A DNA stretch of 64,000 nt, from positions 620,001 through 684,000 of the forward strand of contig JYIP02000003.1 of NCBI GenBank assembly GCA_001051155.2, in the 5' to 3' direction. Positions 10,239 to 23,000 of the stretch are shown here, in pieces. The DNA is from Chrysoporthe austroafricana (Eukaryota; Ascomycota; Sordariomycetes; Diaporthales; Cryphonectriaceae). The translations under genes were made by a program, and so were the position numbers. Every line of letters starts with the position of its first letter. The stretch's first letter is position 1. Below the pieces are notes generated by a model. The model was not told the origin of the DNA. It was given only the letters and a program-made list of their open reading frames with translations, and did no database searches.

Positions 10239-12295
10239 ATGTCATCCCATCTTTCACCTACCGAGTACCCCTCTGCCCCTCGCAGGCAGTCCAGAATGCC
10301 GTCCAACCGGGTCACGATGTGGCCGTCTCCCTTTCAGCAAGAGCAGGAAGCTTCGTGGCCGGGCCAGCGAGATACCAAGCGATGGACCAGCACCTTCGAC
10401 TCCGAGGCGCGAGCCTCCCGCATGAGCGTCTATGTCGGGGACATCCTTCTCCCCCAGCCGCCCCCAAAGCCGGACCAATGGACTGGTCAGGGTATCTCAA
10501 ATCGCAGGTCAAGGTACCAGCAGCGGGCAACCTGGATGCGCAGCATCGTCAAGGACGGCGATGAAGGCGCGGTCCCCGTCTGGGAGGGCAACTTCGACGT
10601 GGAGAGGAGGCCGTCCTTCGTCTCGCGCGGATCCGGCGCCTCGAACGGCTCATGGTACCGCGACAGCCTGGACGAGGAGAAGTACGCCGCTCTGAAAGTC
10701 AGGGCTCCTCTTACTGAGGAGCAGCTTGCGAAGGCGGATCCTGCCGGTGGTTTGGTCTCGGCGGAGGTCTTGACCTACCCGTTTCCGGGCGAGGGAACCG
10801 AAGACGATCCTTATCTCGTCTCCTGGATGGACAACGACCCCGCCAATCCGTTGCTTTTTGCGAAGGGTAGAAAGTGGATGAATGCGTTGGTCTTGGCCCT
10901 TGCTGTTTGGACTGTGTCGATTGCTTCCTCCGGTTTCTCACAAGGTTAGTGCTCAGCTCTCCTCCATAACAATGGCCTGGGTAGCATGTCTAACTTTCCG
11001 ATTCAGGAAATACGGACATTGAGTCAGAATTTGGTGTCGACGGCACCATTGCTCTCATGGTCACATCAGCCTTCGTTCTCGGATTCGCTGCCGGCGCCTT
11101 GGTGCTGTCTCCCATGAGTGAAGTCTTTGGCCGGAAGACCCTTTACCTTTACACATACGCCGCATTTGTGGTGCTCTCTGGTATCATTGGACTGGTTCAA
11201 TCCATTGAGCTAATCATTTTCCTCCGCTTCCTCGGCGGTCTCGCCGGCTCTTTCACGCAAGCCGTTGCGCCGGCCGTTATTGCCGATATGTTCGCTACCA
11301 ACGAGCGAGGCTTCGTGCTGGCCTTCTTCACGCTGGCCGGTCTCATGGGGCAGATGCTTGGGCCCATCTTCTGCGGCTTCCTCGACGCCGCCTTTGGCTG
11401 GCGCTCCCTTGCGTTGTTCATCGCTTGTCTGGCGGCTCCGACTTGGGTCGCCATGGTGTGCACTTTCCCCGAGACGTATGCCCCAGCTCTTCTCCGCCAG
11501 AGAGCGGCAAAGATGGAGGCTATCCTGGGCAAGCCCCACCTGGTGGACGGTGTTGGCGAGCAGAAGACCATCGCGAGCCAGCTGAAGGTCGGCGCCATTC
11601 GACCATTTCTTCTCCTCTTCCTCGAGCCCATCGTTGCACTTCTCACTCTCTTTCTCTCCGTGGTTCAGGGAACCATGTTCCTTCTGTTTGCCGCTTATCC
11701 TATTGTCTTCCAGCAAGTCCGCGGCTGGCACCAGGGCGTGGCTTCGTTGCCATTCCTGGCCGTGGCGCTAGGCATCGTCATCGCACTTTTCTACTCCGCT
11801 CTCTTCGACCAGAAGCGCTACGCAAAGGTCGTGGACAAGCACCAGGGCCGTGCGCCCCCTGAGGCTCGTCTCCCTCCCGCCATGCTGGGCGCTATCTGCC
11901 TGCCAGTCGGCCTCTTCTGGTTCGCCTGGACCAACAGCCCCACCACCTTCTGGCTCATCTCTGTCAGCGCGGGCGTCCTGATCGGCTTCGGCATGGTGCT
12001 GCTCTACATGAGCCTGACCAACTACATTGTCGATGCCTATCTCGGCTATGCCGCGTCGGCGCTCGCCGCCACGACTGTGGTCCGGTCTGGTGCCGCTGCG
12101 GCCTTCCCACTCTTCACCTCTACCATGTACAACCAGCTTGGAATCCACTGGGCCAGCTCCGTGCCGGGCTTCATGTCGGTCATCTTCGTGCCTGCGCTGC
12201 TTGCCTTCTACAAGTGGGGCCATATCATCCGGAGCAAGACGAGGTTCGCCGCAGAGGCCGCTCGCCTGGCTGAGGCCATGTCCGGCGGAAAGTAG
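10239..12295 (+). CDS. MFS transporter, DHA1-like (multidrug/polyamine type)
   Basis: Two exons, 10239..10944 and 11007..12295, encode 664 aa. The 62-nt intron has donor GTTAGT, branch CTAAC and acceptor TTCAG. I chose the ATG at 10239 because the longer open frame upstream begins at GTG. The protein has a long hydrophilic N-terminal region of about 200 aa, then NPLLFAKGRKW just before TM1. MFS motif A appears as MSEVFGRKTLYLYTY after TM2. About 12 helices follow in two groups of six, separated by a cytoplasmic loop (about residues 390-410), ending in a short basic tail. This pattern fits the drug:H+ antiporter-1 family of the plasma membrane, which includes polyamine exporters (TPO-like). 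Substrate is unknown. The unusually long N-terminal tail suggests regulation by phosphorylation or trafficking, which is inference. Confidence 0.85.
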
Positions 12296-15200
12296 ATCTT
12301 ACGAGATCTGCAATACCTTCTATGTAAATTACTGGGTGTTTTGTGGGGAGGATCCTGGACATTACGGAGAGATACCATGTCAATACGAAAGAGGCGAAAT
12401 AGAATTAGAGCATATAGACGATAGAAACCACAACAAAAAAAAAAACCTAGAAATCACACTAGGCATGATCGATACCTCATTCTGTCTCTGAAGCTTCGAA
12501 AATGCCCTTCTGGGAGAGTTCCGGGCAAGTGATACATGGTGTACGGACTCAATGCGCCGAGCACTTGAGTATCACGCGGGCTGTACCTGAAGCTGCCCGC
12601 AAAGACGATACATTCCATTTTGAGGTTACAGGCCGCGTGCGAGATAGAGGCCTCCGAGTATCTTCGATATCAGTGGGGACTACATGGCTGCCGATACGAT
12701 GAAGCACATGGGACTGACGTGTCGTGAGGGAACGAAATCTTGCTTCTACACCATCCGCTCTGACGAATATGAAACTTTGTAATATCTCCAGAGTATTGTT
12801 GTGGTCCAGTAGGATGGGCAGTGTGCTGCGGGCCCTCTTAACTCGATACTGTCTCGTCAAGGGAGTAATGTGGTCCCCGTCACTGGAGACGCATGCGTAT
12901 AACTTGTCTGGTGTTTTGGACATCGGAGACAGACTTCAAACAGGAGACGGGTCACTTCTAGTGAGTCTACAGCGCTTACGGAGGGAGCACGCATAACGAC
13001 GCACCAATATTTACTTCTGCCCAATTGTGTCATTTTTACGTACCTACCTGCACCCATAGAACGTTTTCCTTCATTTTGCCGCGCACGCACACACACTCTC
13101 TTTCTACATTAGGACCGTAGATCACTATTGTAGATATGCGCGGCCACCGTCAGCCTGCGCAGCGCTATTAGAGTGAGCTGCCGATCGTCTGCTCGATCGG
13201 AGGCCCTCAGCTTGACCACCTAGCTTCCCAATCTCGCGTCCCACAGGCCACCGGCTTCCGATGGCCAGTGTCATGCACGGCTCGGTCCCTCAGAACCCGG
13301 TCAGCCTGAGGGGCCGGGGCGATTAAGTATTACCGCCTAGACGAAGGCTATACATACCTACAGCCAACAACCCTCATTGTGCCTGGGGGGGGGGGAGGTC
13401 ACGCAGAATGTCTCGATCGCTGATCGATTGTCCACATCCCCGCCGTGACGTACAGCAAGCTGCCTATCTCGCGCCTCGCCCAACCTCGTCAGCCGGGGCT
13501 TAATGCTGACATCGCCCACGTCCCGCACGATATTGTCCGAAGGCTGCTGTGCAGATGTGCGCGCGAGAAGGGCGCCGCAGCAGATCGGGCCTCGCCAGGC
13601 ACGGGGGCGGACTGCGGAAAACGTTCCGGCGGCAACGAGAGCCGAGGCTGGGCCTTTCGTCGTTGTCGTATCGGATCGACGACACAACCCTCCCGGTGGG
13701 CGCCCGAGCTAGACTTCACCTGGTGAAGACGTGCCCCCTTCCCGCGCGCGCCCGGAGGCTTGACTTGTGCTGCGCACGTCAGTCGATATGACGCCTTGAC
13801 TTGCCTGCCAACCCCCAAATCGGTCGATTCGCTTCCACCGCCTCAGGGAGCAAACCAGGCCAGCTTCCAGGGCCGCCGCGCGCCACCGCGCCACCGCGGC
13901 GCCTGGCCTCGCCTGGCCTTGCTCCGATTCGAGCATCAGCGGACAGGCACAGCAATCGTCTGCCTCTCTGCTCCCCTTCCCCCGTCACCCCCTCTTTCCG
14001 CCCTACCTAGTGCCTCTTCTCAGTCTCCCACCGCCTAGGTCCGGGTGCCCGCCTGGATGCCCAAGCCGCAGGCCGCCGCCCAGGCACGGACACCTGCATA
14101 TCGGCCTTAGCCTTACCTTGTCCGCACGTAACACGGTGAACCCCACCTCCCTTGCCTTGTCTGATTTCCTCCAGCCTGCCTCTGCGAGCAGGATGACGGC
14201 TGCTGGGCGGTGGGAGGGACGGAGGGACGGAGGGAGGCCACCGGCCGACGGCAGCGCACCGGGGCGCCCATATCCCGATCATTGCCCGTCAAAACCACAC
14301 ACGCAGCGCGTGGTTGAGGGCAGCGTCGATCGCTACGGGGATCGCCCCGTCTCTCAGCGGAAGAGACCGTGGCCAATGGGCTCTCGACCGCCCCTTTCCG
14401 CGGGGAGGCGATGGGGAGGACGCAGGTAGGACATGCAGGAGGAGGTAGCAGCCGGCGCAAGGCACGTCGCCGGCAGCGGTGCCACACTGACGGCAAGGCT
14501 GGAGAAATCAAGGTGATGGTGTGGAAGGCTCGTGATGAGACCGCCACGGCGGCCATCTGCAGCAGCTGGGAGAGACCGTCTCTCCCTCCCCACCCTCCCC
14601 ATCCACCCTCCCTCGTCCATTGTGGACGTGGACTAGTTGTGCTAGTCTTGTCGCAGATCTGCCTCACGGACTCGAGGTCTAGGCTTCGCCCTCGTTCGGA
14701 GGAGCACGAGGTGCCCCCTCCTCCTCCCTCCCCCGGGTGTATCATTCATCCCGAAGATCGTGAGAGCCGATCAGCGAGCACATGTGCCCTTCTCTCTTCA
14801 CGCCACAGGCCGATCCCTTTCGGCGGACGCTGTCGGCTCGCACACAGCAGGAAGGCCGATTCGCGAGCGGAGAATCTGCGCCAGCATGTTGCCCCCCCCC
14901 CTCCGGCCGCCGTGCGATCATGAAACGACATCGACGGCCGGGCGCAGCAACATGGCACGCCCACAACGCCTCGCGTTGGCGCCTCGCCCCCCTTCTTTAC
15001 TCCCCGTGGCTGCGCCTCCGCCAGTCTCGAGGACCACGGCCAGGTTGGCTCGCGCCGATGCGTACGGGCACACACATACCATCTATGTACATGCACTCTC
15101 ACACACAAACACACACCACATACACATACACATTACATCGCCTGCAAGACACGGGCCTGTCTGCGCGCGCCCCTGGCCTTACAAATGGCGCCACCTTGCC

Positions 15201-16724
15201 CCGCTGCATATTACGACGTCGCGCACATGACCGGCCACAAATAGACACGCCGCCCCAAGGCCTGCCAGCTCGCCTATCCCATCCTGCGGGTATCCGGAAC
15301 CCACCCCCCGTTGCCCCTCCACCAGGCCCCGGCCCAGCGCCACGTGTTTCAACAGCCGGCATCCACGGTGGACTTGTCACCACTGCTCACCGGTGAGGGG
15401 CACGCAGTTTCTCTCTCCTGCCGTCTCTGTCTGTCTGTCTGGGGCTCGAGGGAAAACGACAGGATGTCGTCCCAGCTTGCTCGTCCCTATCTGCCCGCAC
15501 CTGCACAAGGGACCCGTCTGGGGAAGGGTGGGGGGAGGGATGACCCAAGCTCACGAGGGCTCGCTGGCCGCATCCGCTCCGCTAACCTAGGGCAGGAGAA
15601 GGGCGAGGCGAGGCGGTGAATACGATCGGTTGAAGCTACTTGGCCTGGATGGGCGAGGCTTGGATGCCCCAGGGTCGAGAGTGCGGGAGATGGCTGAGCT
15701 GCGGAGAATCTTGTATGGTGCAGGCAACGGACGGGTAGGGAGGTAGGTAGGCAAGCAGGTATGTATGTATGTGAGTATGTGTGTATGTACAGCTAGGCCC
15801 TTCAGGTTATACGACCGGGAGGCGACACACCAGGCTGGGGGGCCAGACGGCGAGATGGATCGTCCCGGATCGCCCGCCGGTGCTACGCTCCGCACAATGT
15901 GCACCCGTCGCACGGCGGGCCTTTGTAAGGGGAGGGACGAAGGAGAGGCAGGCAGACGGGGGAAAAGGGCGCGGGGAAAAAGGGAGGACAATGGCCAGGT
16001 TCAAACTCCCCTTTCCCTCGTCCTCTCGTGCCTGTGCCCCTCCCTTGTGTCTCGCGATTCGTCAGGATGCACCTGTCTCCCGTAGGTAGAACTGCCATGT
16101 AGCCCTACCACCGCGTCCTTCTAGAGCACGCAGGGCTCTTCGCACAGATGCTGTGCGCCGCATGCCGACCAAGGAGATGGCATGGACAGCGTGAGACAGC
16201 GGGGGCCCGCCTCTGGTCCTCCCCCACGCTCCTCTCCGTTTCTTATCGAGCTAGGACGGGCGCATGCGAGATGACTGGGAAGTGTGGTCATAGGAACTGG
16301 TGTCATTTTTCATCTGATTGTTCGGCACCGAGGGCGCCCTCGCTGGTTTGGGCATGTCTCTCGTCTGTCCTTGTGACACCATCCTGACACCGCCCACCGC
16401 AAGCCATGGCTCCCTCACCCGCTGCTTGTGACCCTCCAGACTGCTTTTCCCGCACCTAGTCGAGATGCGCTTCAGCTCCCTCCTGATACTCCATGCTATG
16501 CTGTGAAAATTCCCCCCTTCCTGCCCTAGCACGATCCTTTTCTCCACGGCCCGGTGAACGCCTCGCGTGATCATGGTCCAAAATGTGCAGAATGGTGGGC
16601 AGATGCGCGGCCCGAAAGCGCGCGGACAAAAAAAAATAAATAAATACATAAGACATTTACCCATAAACATTGAAGGGTCTAAAAAGTAAACAGTTATGAA
16701 TTAGATGTTAAAAATAGGGCCACC

Positions 16725-16755
<31 letters not shown>

Positions 16756-17040
16756 CCCTGCTGTGTGACCAGCCGGGACCAGGCCATTGGTGGCCGCGAA
16801 AAAAAAAAAAAAAAATCGGCGCTCGGCACGCCGTGAGAAATAAGGACATCAAATGAGTGTGTTGAAGCTTGTTGGGTATAGCGTAAGAAGGCAGGTCGAC
16901 GCTCGTGTGGGACGAGACGTACAAAATAATGTTGGGCGTACAAGAAGGGAAAACGCCAAGGATGCAAAAGTCGTGTCCGTCGTTAGGTTCGTGAAGTTGG
17001 GTGTGGCCGTCGCGAAGCAGGGCTACTCGGGCTGGGACGC
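12296..17040. other. 4.7-kb GC-rich gene-free region
   Basis: Many long open frames exist on both strands, but they overlap each other, mostly lack ATG starts and read as low-complexity Arg/Pro/Ser-rich peptides, as expected from GC-rich non-coding DNA. Simple repeats include CA-rich DNA near 15100, a GTAT-type tract near 15755-15790 and a (GGCT)n run at about 16731-16756. The right end is the 3' flank of the Pro/Ser-rich gene. Confidence 0.45.
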
Positions 17041-19009
17041 TCACTTCTTCAGCCCGACCTTCCCAGCAAAGCTCTTCCAAAACTTCTTGGCGCTGTTCTC
17101 GCTGTCAGAGCCTGAGTCTCTGGCCATGACGGCGTCGCGGACCATGGGCCCCACGATGTCCTCGTCTCCCAGGTCGGGAAACTTGCCCTCGGCGTCGAGC
17201 ATGCTGGGCACGGCAACGGTAGCGGGGGCGTCGTCCTGGAGCCTGTCCCACCTGAGCTGGTCTGGAGTGCCCAGGTTCAGGGCCGCGACGCGCCCGACAA
17301 GCGTATCATGTGCGGTCTTCCATTCCCGCTCCGTCTCTGCCCACTTGGCCTCGGTGAGAGCGTAGGTCTTGGAGGTGGTCCCGTAGTGCTCGCCGGTACG
17401 GACGATGTGCTTTGTGTAGTTGACGCGAGCCAGATCCCAGTCGGCGCGCAGGATGCGCAGGGTGTCCAGATCAGCGGCGTCGGGGTCGTACGGCCGGGGC
17501 AGGATGGTGTAGTTGGCATGCCCGAGGCGGTCCGACCAGGCATCACGCGGCTCCAGCAGGTTGGGGATAGTGGCCACCACCTCGCCGGTGGCTACGACCG
17601 GCGAGGACATACTCGTCAGCAGCGACGGCCGGAAAGACGACAGGGAAGGCCTCGCGCTGAGCGGCGGCGTCGCGCACACGGCGGAGGACCGCAGCTCCGG
17701 ACTGAGCTGGGGAGCGACGGTTGGCGACTGGAGAGGGGATGGGTGCTGCGACTGGTTGGCAGAGGAGGTGGTGGGAGGCTCGGTCAGGAGAGGCGGCAGC
17801 AGGGGCGTGGTGGCAAGGCCGCGCTCCCGTTCTATGCTCTCACGGACTTCGGGCCGGTCAATGTTGATAGCTACGGCGCTGGTGATGCTGTCGGTGCTCT
17901 CGAGGCCGTAGAAGGACAGAGCCGGCGTGGGCGGCACCGGAGGCTCAGTGGCGCGGTCCAGGTACTTCCGGCTGGGGGCGGACAGGGAGGAAGACCGGCT
18001 CGTGGAAGTGGCGCGAGACAGGGCGGGGGGAAAGTCGAGGGACGGCTCAGAGACTGCGGTGAAGGCCCGGTTCCTGCGCTTGGTAGACCTCCAGCGACTG
18101 AGGGTCGGGAAGCGCGTGCCGAGCCGCATGGTGAGGCCGTTCAGCGGGGACTCGACACCACTGCGCTGCTTGGAGAGGTATAGACCAGAGTCGGCGTCGC
18201 CATCGCTCAGGAAGCCCATGTCATAATCACAGACGCTCATGTCGTTGTCGACCGAGTGCGTCCAGTCCGCGCTGTGGGCCATCATGTCGGAGCTCTGGTG
18301 CACACACGGCGAGTCGCCTGTTCACAGGGTTCACGATGTCAGTCAAACCGTAGAGCGCGGCCTCGGGAACCGAGTAGGTGGGGGGGGGTGCGCGGGGCAG
18401 GGCAGGGTGAGGCATACACAAACAGTCGTAGAGGCTGTCCAATTGTCGTTCTGTAAACCTGGTCATTGTCGGCTCGTCGTCTCCGTCCCGCTCGAGGGGC
18501 TCCTCCTGGACGTCGGGCAGCTGGCGCTTGCTGGTGGTGGTGGTGGTGACGGGGCTGGCGGCGACGGCGTTCTGTGGTGGTAGTGGTGGTGGCGGTGGGG
18601 TGGGCGAGACGGGGCTGTCAGAACAAGCCGAGAAGGAGTGCTGGAGGTCGAGGGAGGAGGCGGAGCTGGCGTAGCGCAGGTGGGCGCCGCCGTGGTGGGA
18701 GAAAGTGGGCGTGAGGGGCGTGGCCAGGTCGGAGGAGGACGAGTTCAGGAATGGGTCGACGAAGACGAAGGCCTCGGCGGCGCTGCTGGCCGGCAGCTGC
18801 TGGTGGGCGAGGGCGTGGGCGTGGGGATGGGCATGGCCCTGCTGCGCAGGGTGGTCGGGCGGGTGCTGCTGGTGCTGCTGATCGCGAGGCTGGTCCTGAG
18901 GCTGGTGGTGGTGGTACGGCCCAACCCAGAGCCCGCCTTCGGTCGATATCGCCGGCGAGGCTGTCGCGAGCGACAGCGCCTGGGGGCGTATCCTCGCGGT
19001 GGTGGACAT
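17041..19009 (-). CDS. Pro/Ser-rich conserved fungal protein of unknown function
   Basis: Two exons on the minus strand, 18418..19009 and 17041..18317, encode 622 aa. The 100-nt intron (18318..18417) has donor GTATGC, a CTGAC branch and acceptor AACAG. The splice joins LYDCLC to DSPCVHQSSD and keeps frame. The start at 19009 (MSTTARIRPQ) has a good CACC context. A longer frame upstream is low complexity and probably leader. The protein is rich in Pro, Ser, His and Gln in its first half. It ends in a more ordered block of about 130 aa with a helix-like stretch (DLDTLRILRADWDLARVNYT) and a basic C-terminus KKFWKSFAGKVGLKK. I recall such proteins as conserved but uncharacterised in filamentous ascomycetes. 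No enzyme motif or TM helix is visible. Confidence 0.75.
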
Positions 19010-19900
19010 GGTGGTGTCGCGGACTGTCGTGTCGGGTGGCCCCCCACAGCTTCCCCTCTCGTCCGTTCGCCAGCGCCGTCGCTTCGTTCTGCCTCGGCCG
19101 CAACCTCGTCTTCGGCTCTCGCGCGCAACACGCTCTCTCCGCGGGGAGGAAGAACAGAGACGAACGCCCCGTCCAGCTCCCGTGGGTGCAGAGAGGGTGG
19201 TGGCCTGGTCTTTTATTGCTGGGTGGTAGGGTGAAGAGGACGGTAGTCGGTGGCAGGTGGCAGGTGGACGGGTGGGTGGTGAGTAGTCTCGTGTTGTTGT
19301 CGTCTGTCGCGTGGTGTGGATTTTGTTGCTGGAGGGGGGGGAGAATGGGATTATGGGCTCTACTGAGCACATAGTAAATTGATGGTCTACCAGATAATGG
19401 GTAGAGGGGGGGCCCTGGTCGATTCTCACGGCAGGGACCAGGTAGGCTTGTTCTGGTTGGCCGGCGGGGGTTGGGGAGGTTTTGGAGGGGGGGTCAACCC
19501 TGCGTGGGAGAGTTCAGGGATGACCAAGATCCCGGGAACTGGAACCTGGAAAGTGGGAAGTGGGAGGCGGGAGACCGTTGACTGCGCTGGTTTGTTGGTG
19601 GGGTCAGTGCGATGGCTGGTGCTGCGTGACGCCCACCATAGTACGTACACGCTCTGTACAAACAAACCGCCTGTGGGGGGGGAAAGAAGGTGGTGTGAAT
19701 GATCAGTACCGCTGGGTGAGGTACTTGGTTTGTACAGTACCTGAGGACTGAGCGAGCAGGTCTGCAGCTGCGGGTGGGAAAGTATGGGAAGCCGTTCCCC
19801 GGATGCTGTTGATGCTTTTCTGGTAGGCTTTTCTGTGTCTCTCTCTCTTTTTTCCTCTGTTTTGCCCCTCTTTTTCCCATTCTTTTCTTCTTTTTTCTTC

Positions 19901-19901
<1 letters not shown>
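19010..19901. other. upstream region of the Pro/Ser-rich gene
   Basis: No gene is supported. The region is likely promoter and 5' leader for the minus-strand gene that starts at 19009. Confidence 0.4.
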
Positions 19902-19956
<55 letters not shown>

Positions 19957-19971
19957 TGTGNTTTTTTTTTT

Positions 19972-20040
<69 letters not shown>
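19902..20040. repeat. poly-T tract with one ambiguous base
   Basis: The tract is almost pure T, interrupted only by GTGTG at 19956-19960, N at 19961 and one C at 19984. An N inside so long a homopolymer points to a poorly resolved assembly join or sequencing slippage. CT-rich DNA on both sides suggests a genuine pyrimidine tract that has been over- or mis-called. Confidence 0.9.
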
Positions 20041-23000
20041 CTCTCTTTCTTTCTGGGTGGCTGGCAGGGGAGGCGCTGCGCCGAGGCCCGCGACTAGTGA
20101 GCTAGCCCAGTGGGCAGACCCTGCAAGGGCCCTGTGCGGCAGGCCTGCAGAGCGTCGGCCGGGCGCTACCGCGTACTGTGCCGGCCTGCGCAGACCTGAG
20201 CACGCTGAGCCAGCTCGGCGCGCCAGGCCAGGGTCCAGTACGGACGTACTACTATAGTAACTAACTCCTGAGTAAGTTGCGGGTAGCGGGTGGCCTGGCG
20301 TGTCTGGCGTATCTGGCACGCCTGGCACGCCTGGCAGCAAGTAGTGTATCCCAGCAGGTCGGAAGAAGCCAGGGGACCCGCCCCGGGAGAGGAGGGAATG
20401 ACCTGGAACGGACATCACAACTGAGAACGTGCCATGCTGCACTATGCAGGATGTAGCAAAGAGGACCGGGTGATCAGCGACCTTTTTTGGCTCCCGGGGC
20501 ATGTGGGAAGAGGAGTAACTCCGAGCGAGTGAGGACCCTAGGACCCATCCGTCCATCCCATCTGGCGATGACGGTATGCGAGGTGAGGTGAGTGATGCCA
20601 GCGGTGCTGCTGCACCATGCTGCTGCTGCTGCTCCTCCTCCTCCTGCCCCTCCTCGCGCTGCTTCTGCTGTCTGCTTCTTCTCCCTCCGTATATGGTACT
20701 AGTATCGTACCATGGCTATGGTGTGTGTGGTCTCTTGGGGACGAGACGGGGCTGGGGACTGGGGACAGGCCTGGCCCGGCGCGGGAACGACAGACCATCC
20801 AGCCCGGCACGCGATGGGTTCATGACGTGATAGGGCTCGGGATAGGATCATTGCTACCACGTACGGGGCGGGCATGCTATGGCAGGACCTCTCACTGGGC
20901 CCCTCCCCCTCCGTACATGTCTGTCTTGTACTGCTGGGTAGACTATGTATCATACATACATAGTATCCATCCCGCCGCCGCCTGGGCAGACGCAAGGGAG
21001 ATCAAGAACAGGCCTGCTCGCTTGCTCCTGGTGTACTCAGCATCTAACCTGCCTGCCTGCTTACTTACTACCCTGCTGTGATCACATCCCATCCCGCGCG
21101 GCGCGAAGGAAGTATATAACATAATCTCCCAAAGTGACATGGCGCCAAAGCAAGTCCGGATGCTTTCGACTATCGCGTATACTATAGGATGCTGTTGTGT
21201 CGGTGAGTGAGGGTCCCGACGTCTCGTCCTTGCGCCCGCTGGCGCGCTGGGCGTTCGGCATGCGTCCACGTCGGTCGATGCTTTGCCTCTCCCCGGGTTT
21301 CACCACCGCTACTGCTTGCACCTCCCCGGTGGTGCCAGCAAGAGCGTGGTCGAACCCCACGTGCTACCTAGGCAAATTCAACTCGTAGCGAAGGGCAGGT
21401 CGGGCGCGACGGGTTACACCTCCGGATCCGGGCTAGTCAGCTCTCACCGGCGGTCGCCAGCATTGGTGGTGGCCCCCTCCCCCCCCTCCCCTCCCCCCTC
21501 CAGAGGCCCTGCCAGCCTATGGAGATGTCGTGATGGCGGCCCGGACCACCAGACACGGCAGGCGGGTCGACGTTGACGGCGCTGACAAGTCGACGTGTTG
21601 ACAGCACAGGCCCGCCGGCTGGCCGGCTGGCTGGCTGGCTGGCAGCGCCTGGAGGAGGGGGATAGATCAATTGGGCACGGGGGAATGGGGGGAATGGGGG
21701 GGAGCGAGGGCGATGCGCTGTGCGGCACGGATGCGCTGCCGCTGCTGCAGCAGGCGCTCGCTCATGTGTCGACAGCGTCAGGCTCGACCCTGCGCAGCAT
21801 TCACAGCTCGCCCTCCTCCAATCAGCTGGTGGGGGGTGAGGAAGAGGAGGACGAGGAAGAGAAGCCTGCGCGGTGGCCCTCCTCGCTCATGGGCGGTCGA
21901 AGGGAACTCCCCCCCCCCCACGCGACCGCGCTCCGTGCATGTCGGCTGCTGCTCATGCCACGTGAACCCTCCCGGATGGGAACCCGTATGGTGACAGGCT
22001 GGGGTTCAGCGCAGCAAGACGGGCCATGTTAGCATAGGTGGCACGCAGCCGTTGGTGCCCGACCGCCCGTTATGTCCACCAGGAGGAGGGGCTGTCCCGC
22101 GCCAGGGCTTGTGGGATGGGGGGACGGCATCGTGGGGACGGGAGGACACCCGGATGGTGGTGGTGGCAGCAGTGGTGTGTCGGTCGTGTCCCCTACTGGG
22201 CGACAGCGCTCCTCGTCCTCGTCCTCGTCCTCCTCGTCCTCCGCGTCCCGTCTCGTCCTCGCCCGTCATTGCTGCCGCCCGCGAAGAGACCGACGGGCCT
22301 GACAGCGACGGGCTAGAACCAGGAAGCGCCTAGCCGGCTTCTCAAGCCTGCACTAGGCCCGGTAAACCTTCTGGAACCCGTAGGTTCGTCCAGCGCCCGG
22401 CGGCGAGCTAGGCCACACACAGCGGCCCGGCCGTTGTCGCCTCGTCCTCCGTCATCGCGCCCTGCTGGCTGCTGGCTGCTGGCTGCTGGTGCGCGCGCCC
22501 ACGCTAGCTACGGCGACACGTTGCGCGCTGGTGTCCGTCCCCTAAGGCCGTCGCGGGCTCTTGTCGGAGACCGTAGCGCCAGCAAGACAAAGACGACTTC
22601 CCAGGGTGCCAGGCACGCCAGCAGGGCCCCAGCAGCTGAGGAGGAGGAGGAGGGGAGCTGAGGCGCCTCGCCCTCCCTGTCTGCCCGCCCGCGCGCCCGC
22701 GGCCCACGACACGACGCGATTCGGCCGACTGACTAACTGACTAACTGCCTGGCCTGGCCAGCCCGGGCGCCTCTGTCCGTGGGCGCCTCCATTGGCGCCA
22801 ATTTAGCGCTGCAAAATGTTCCCCCAGATGGCAAAACAATCGGCCGGCGGGAAAATGCCTCACAGGAAAAGGAGTCATGGTCAGTCCGTCCAGTCGGTCA
22901 ACCAGTCACTGATGTAATCACAGAACCCGCTCGCGCCCCCTCCCTCTCGTCCCGCACACCTCATCTGGCAGACGGGCATCGCATGAGGCTGAGGCGTGAT

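Noticed and set aside
19426..20556. 376-codon minus frame with a long poly-Lys stretch
   Set aside because: The Lys run is the poly-T tract read on the other strand across an N.
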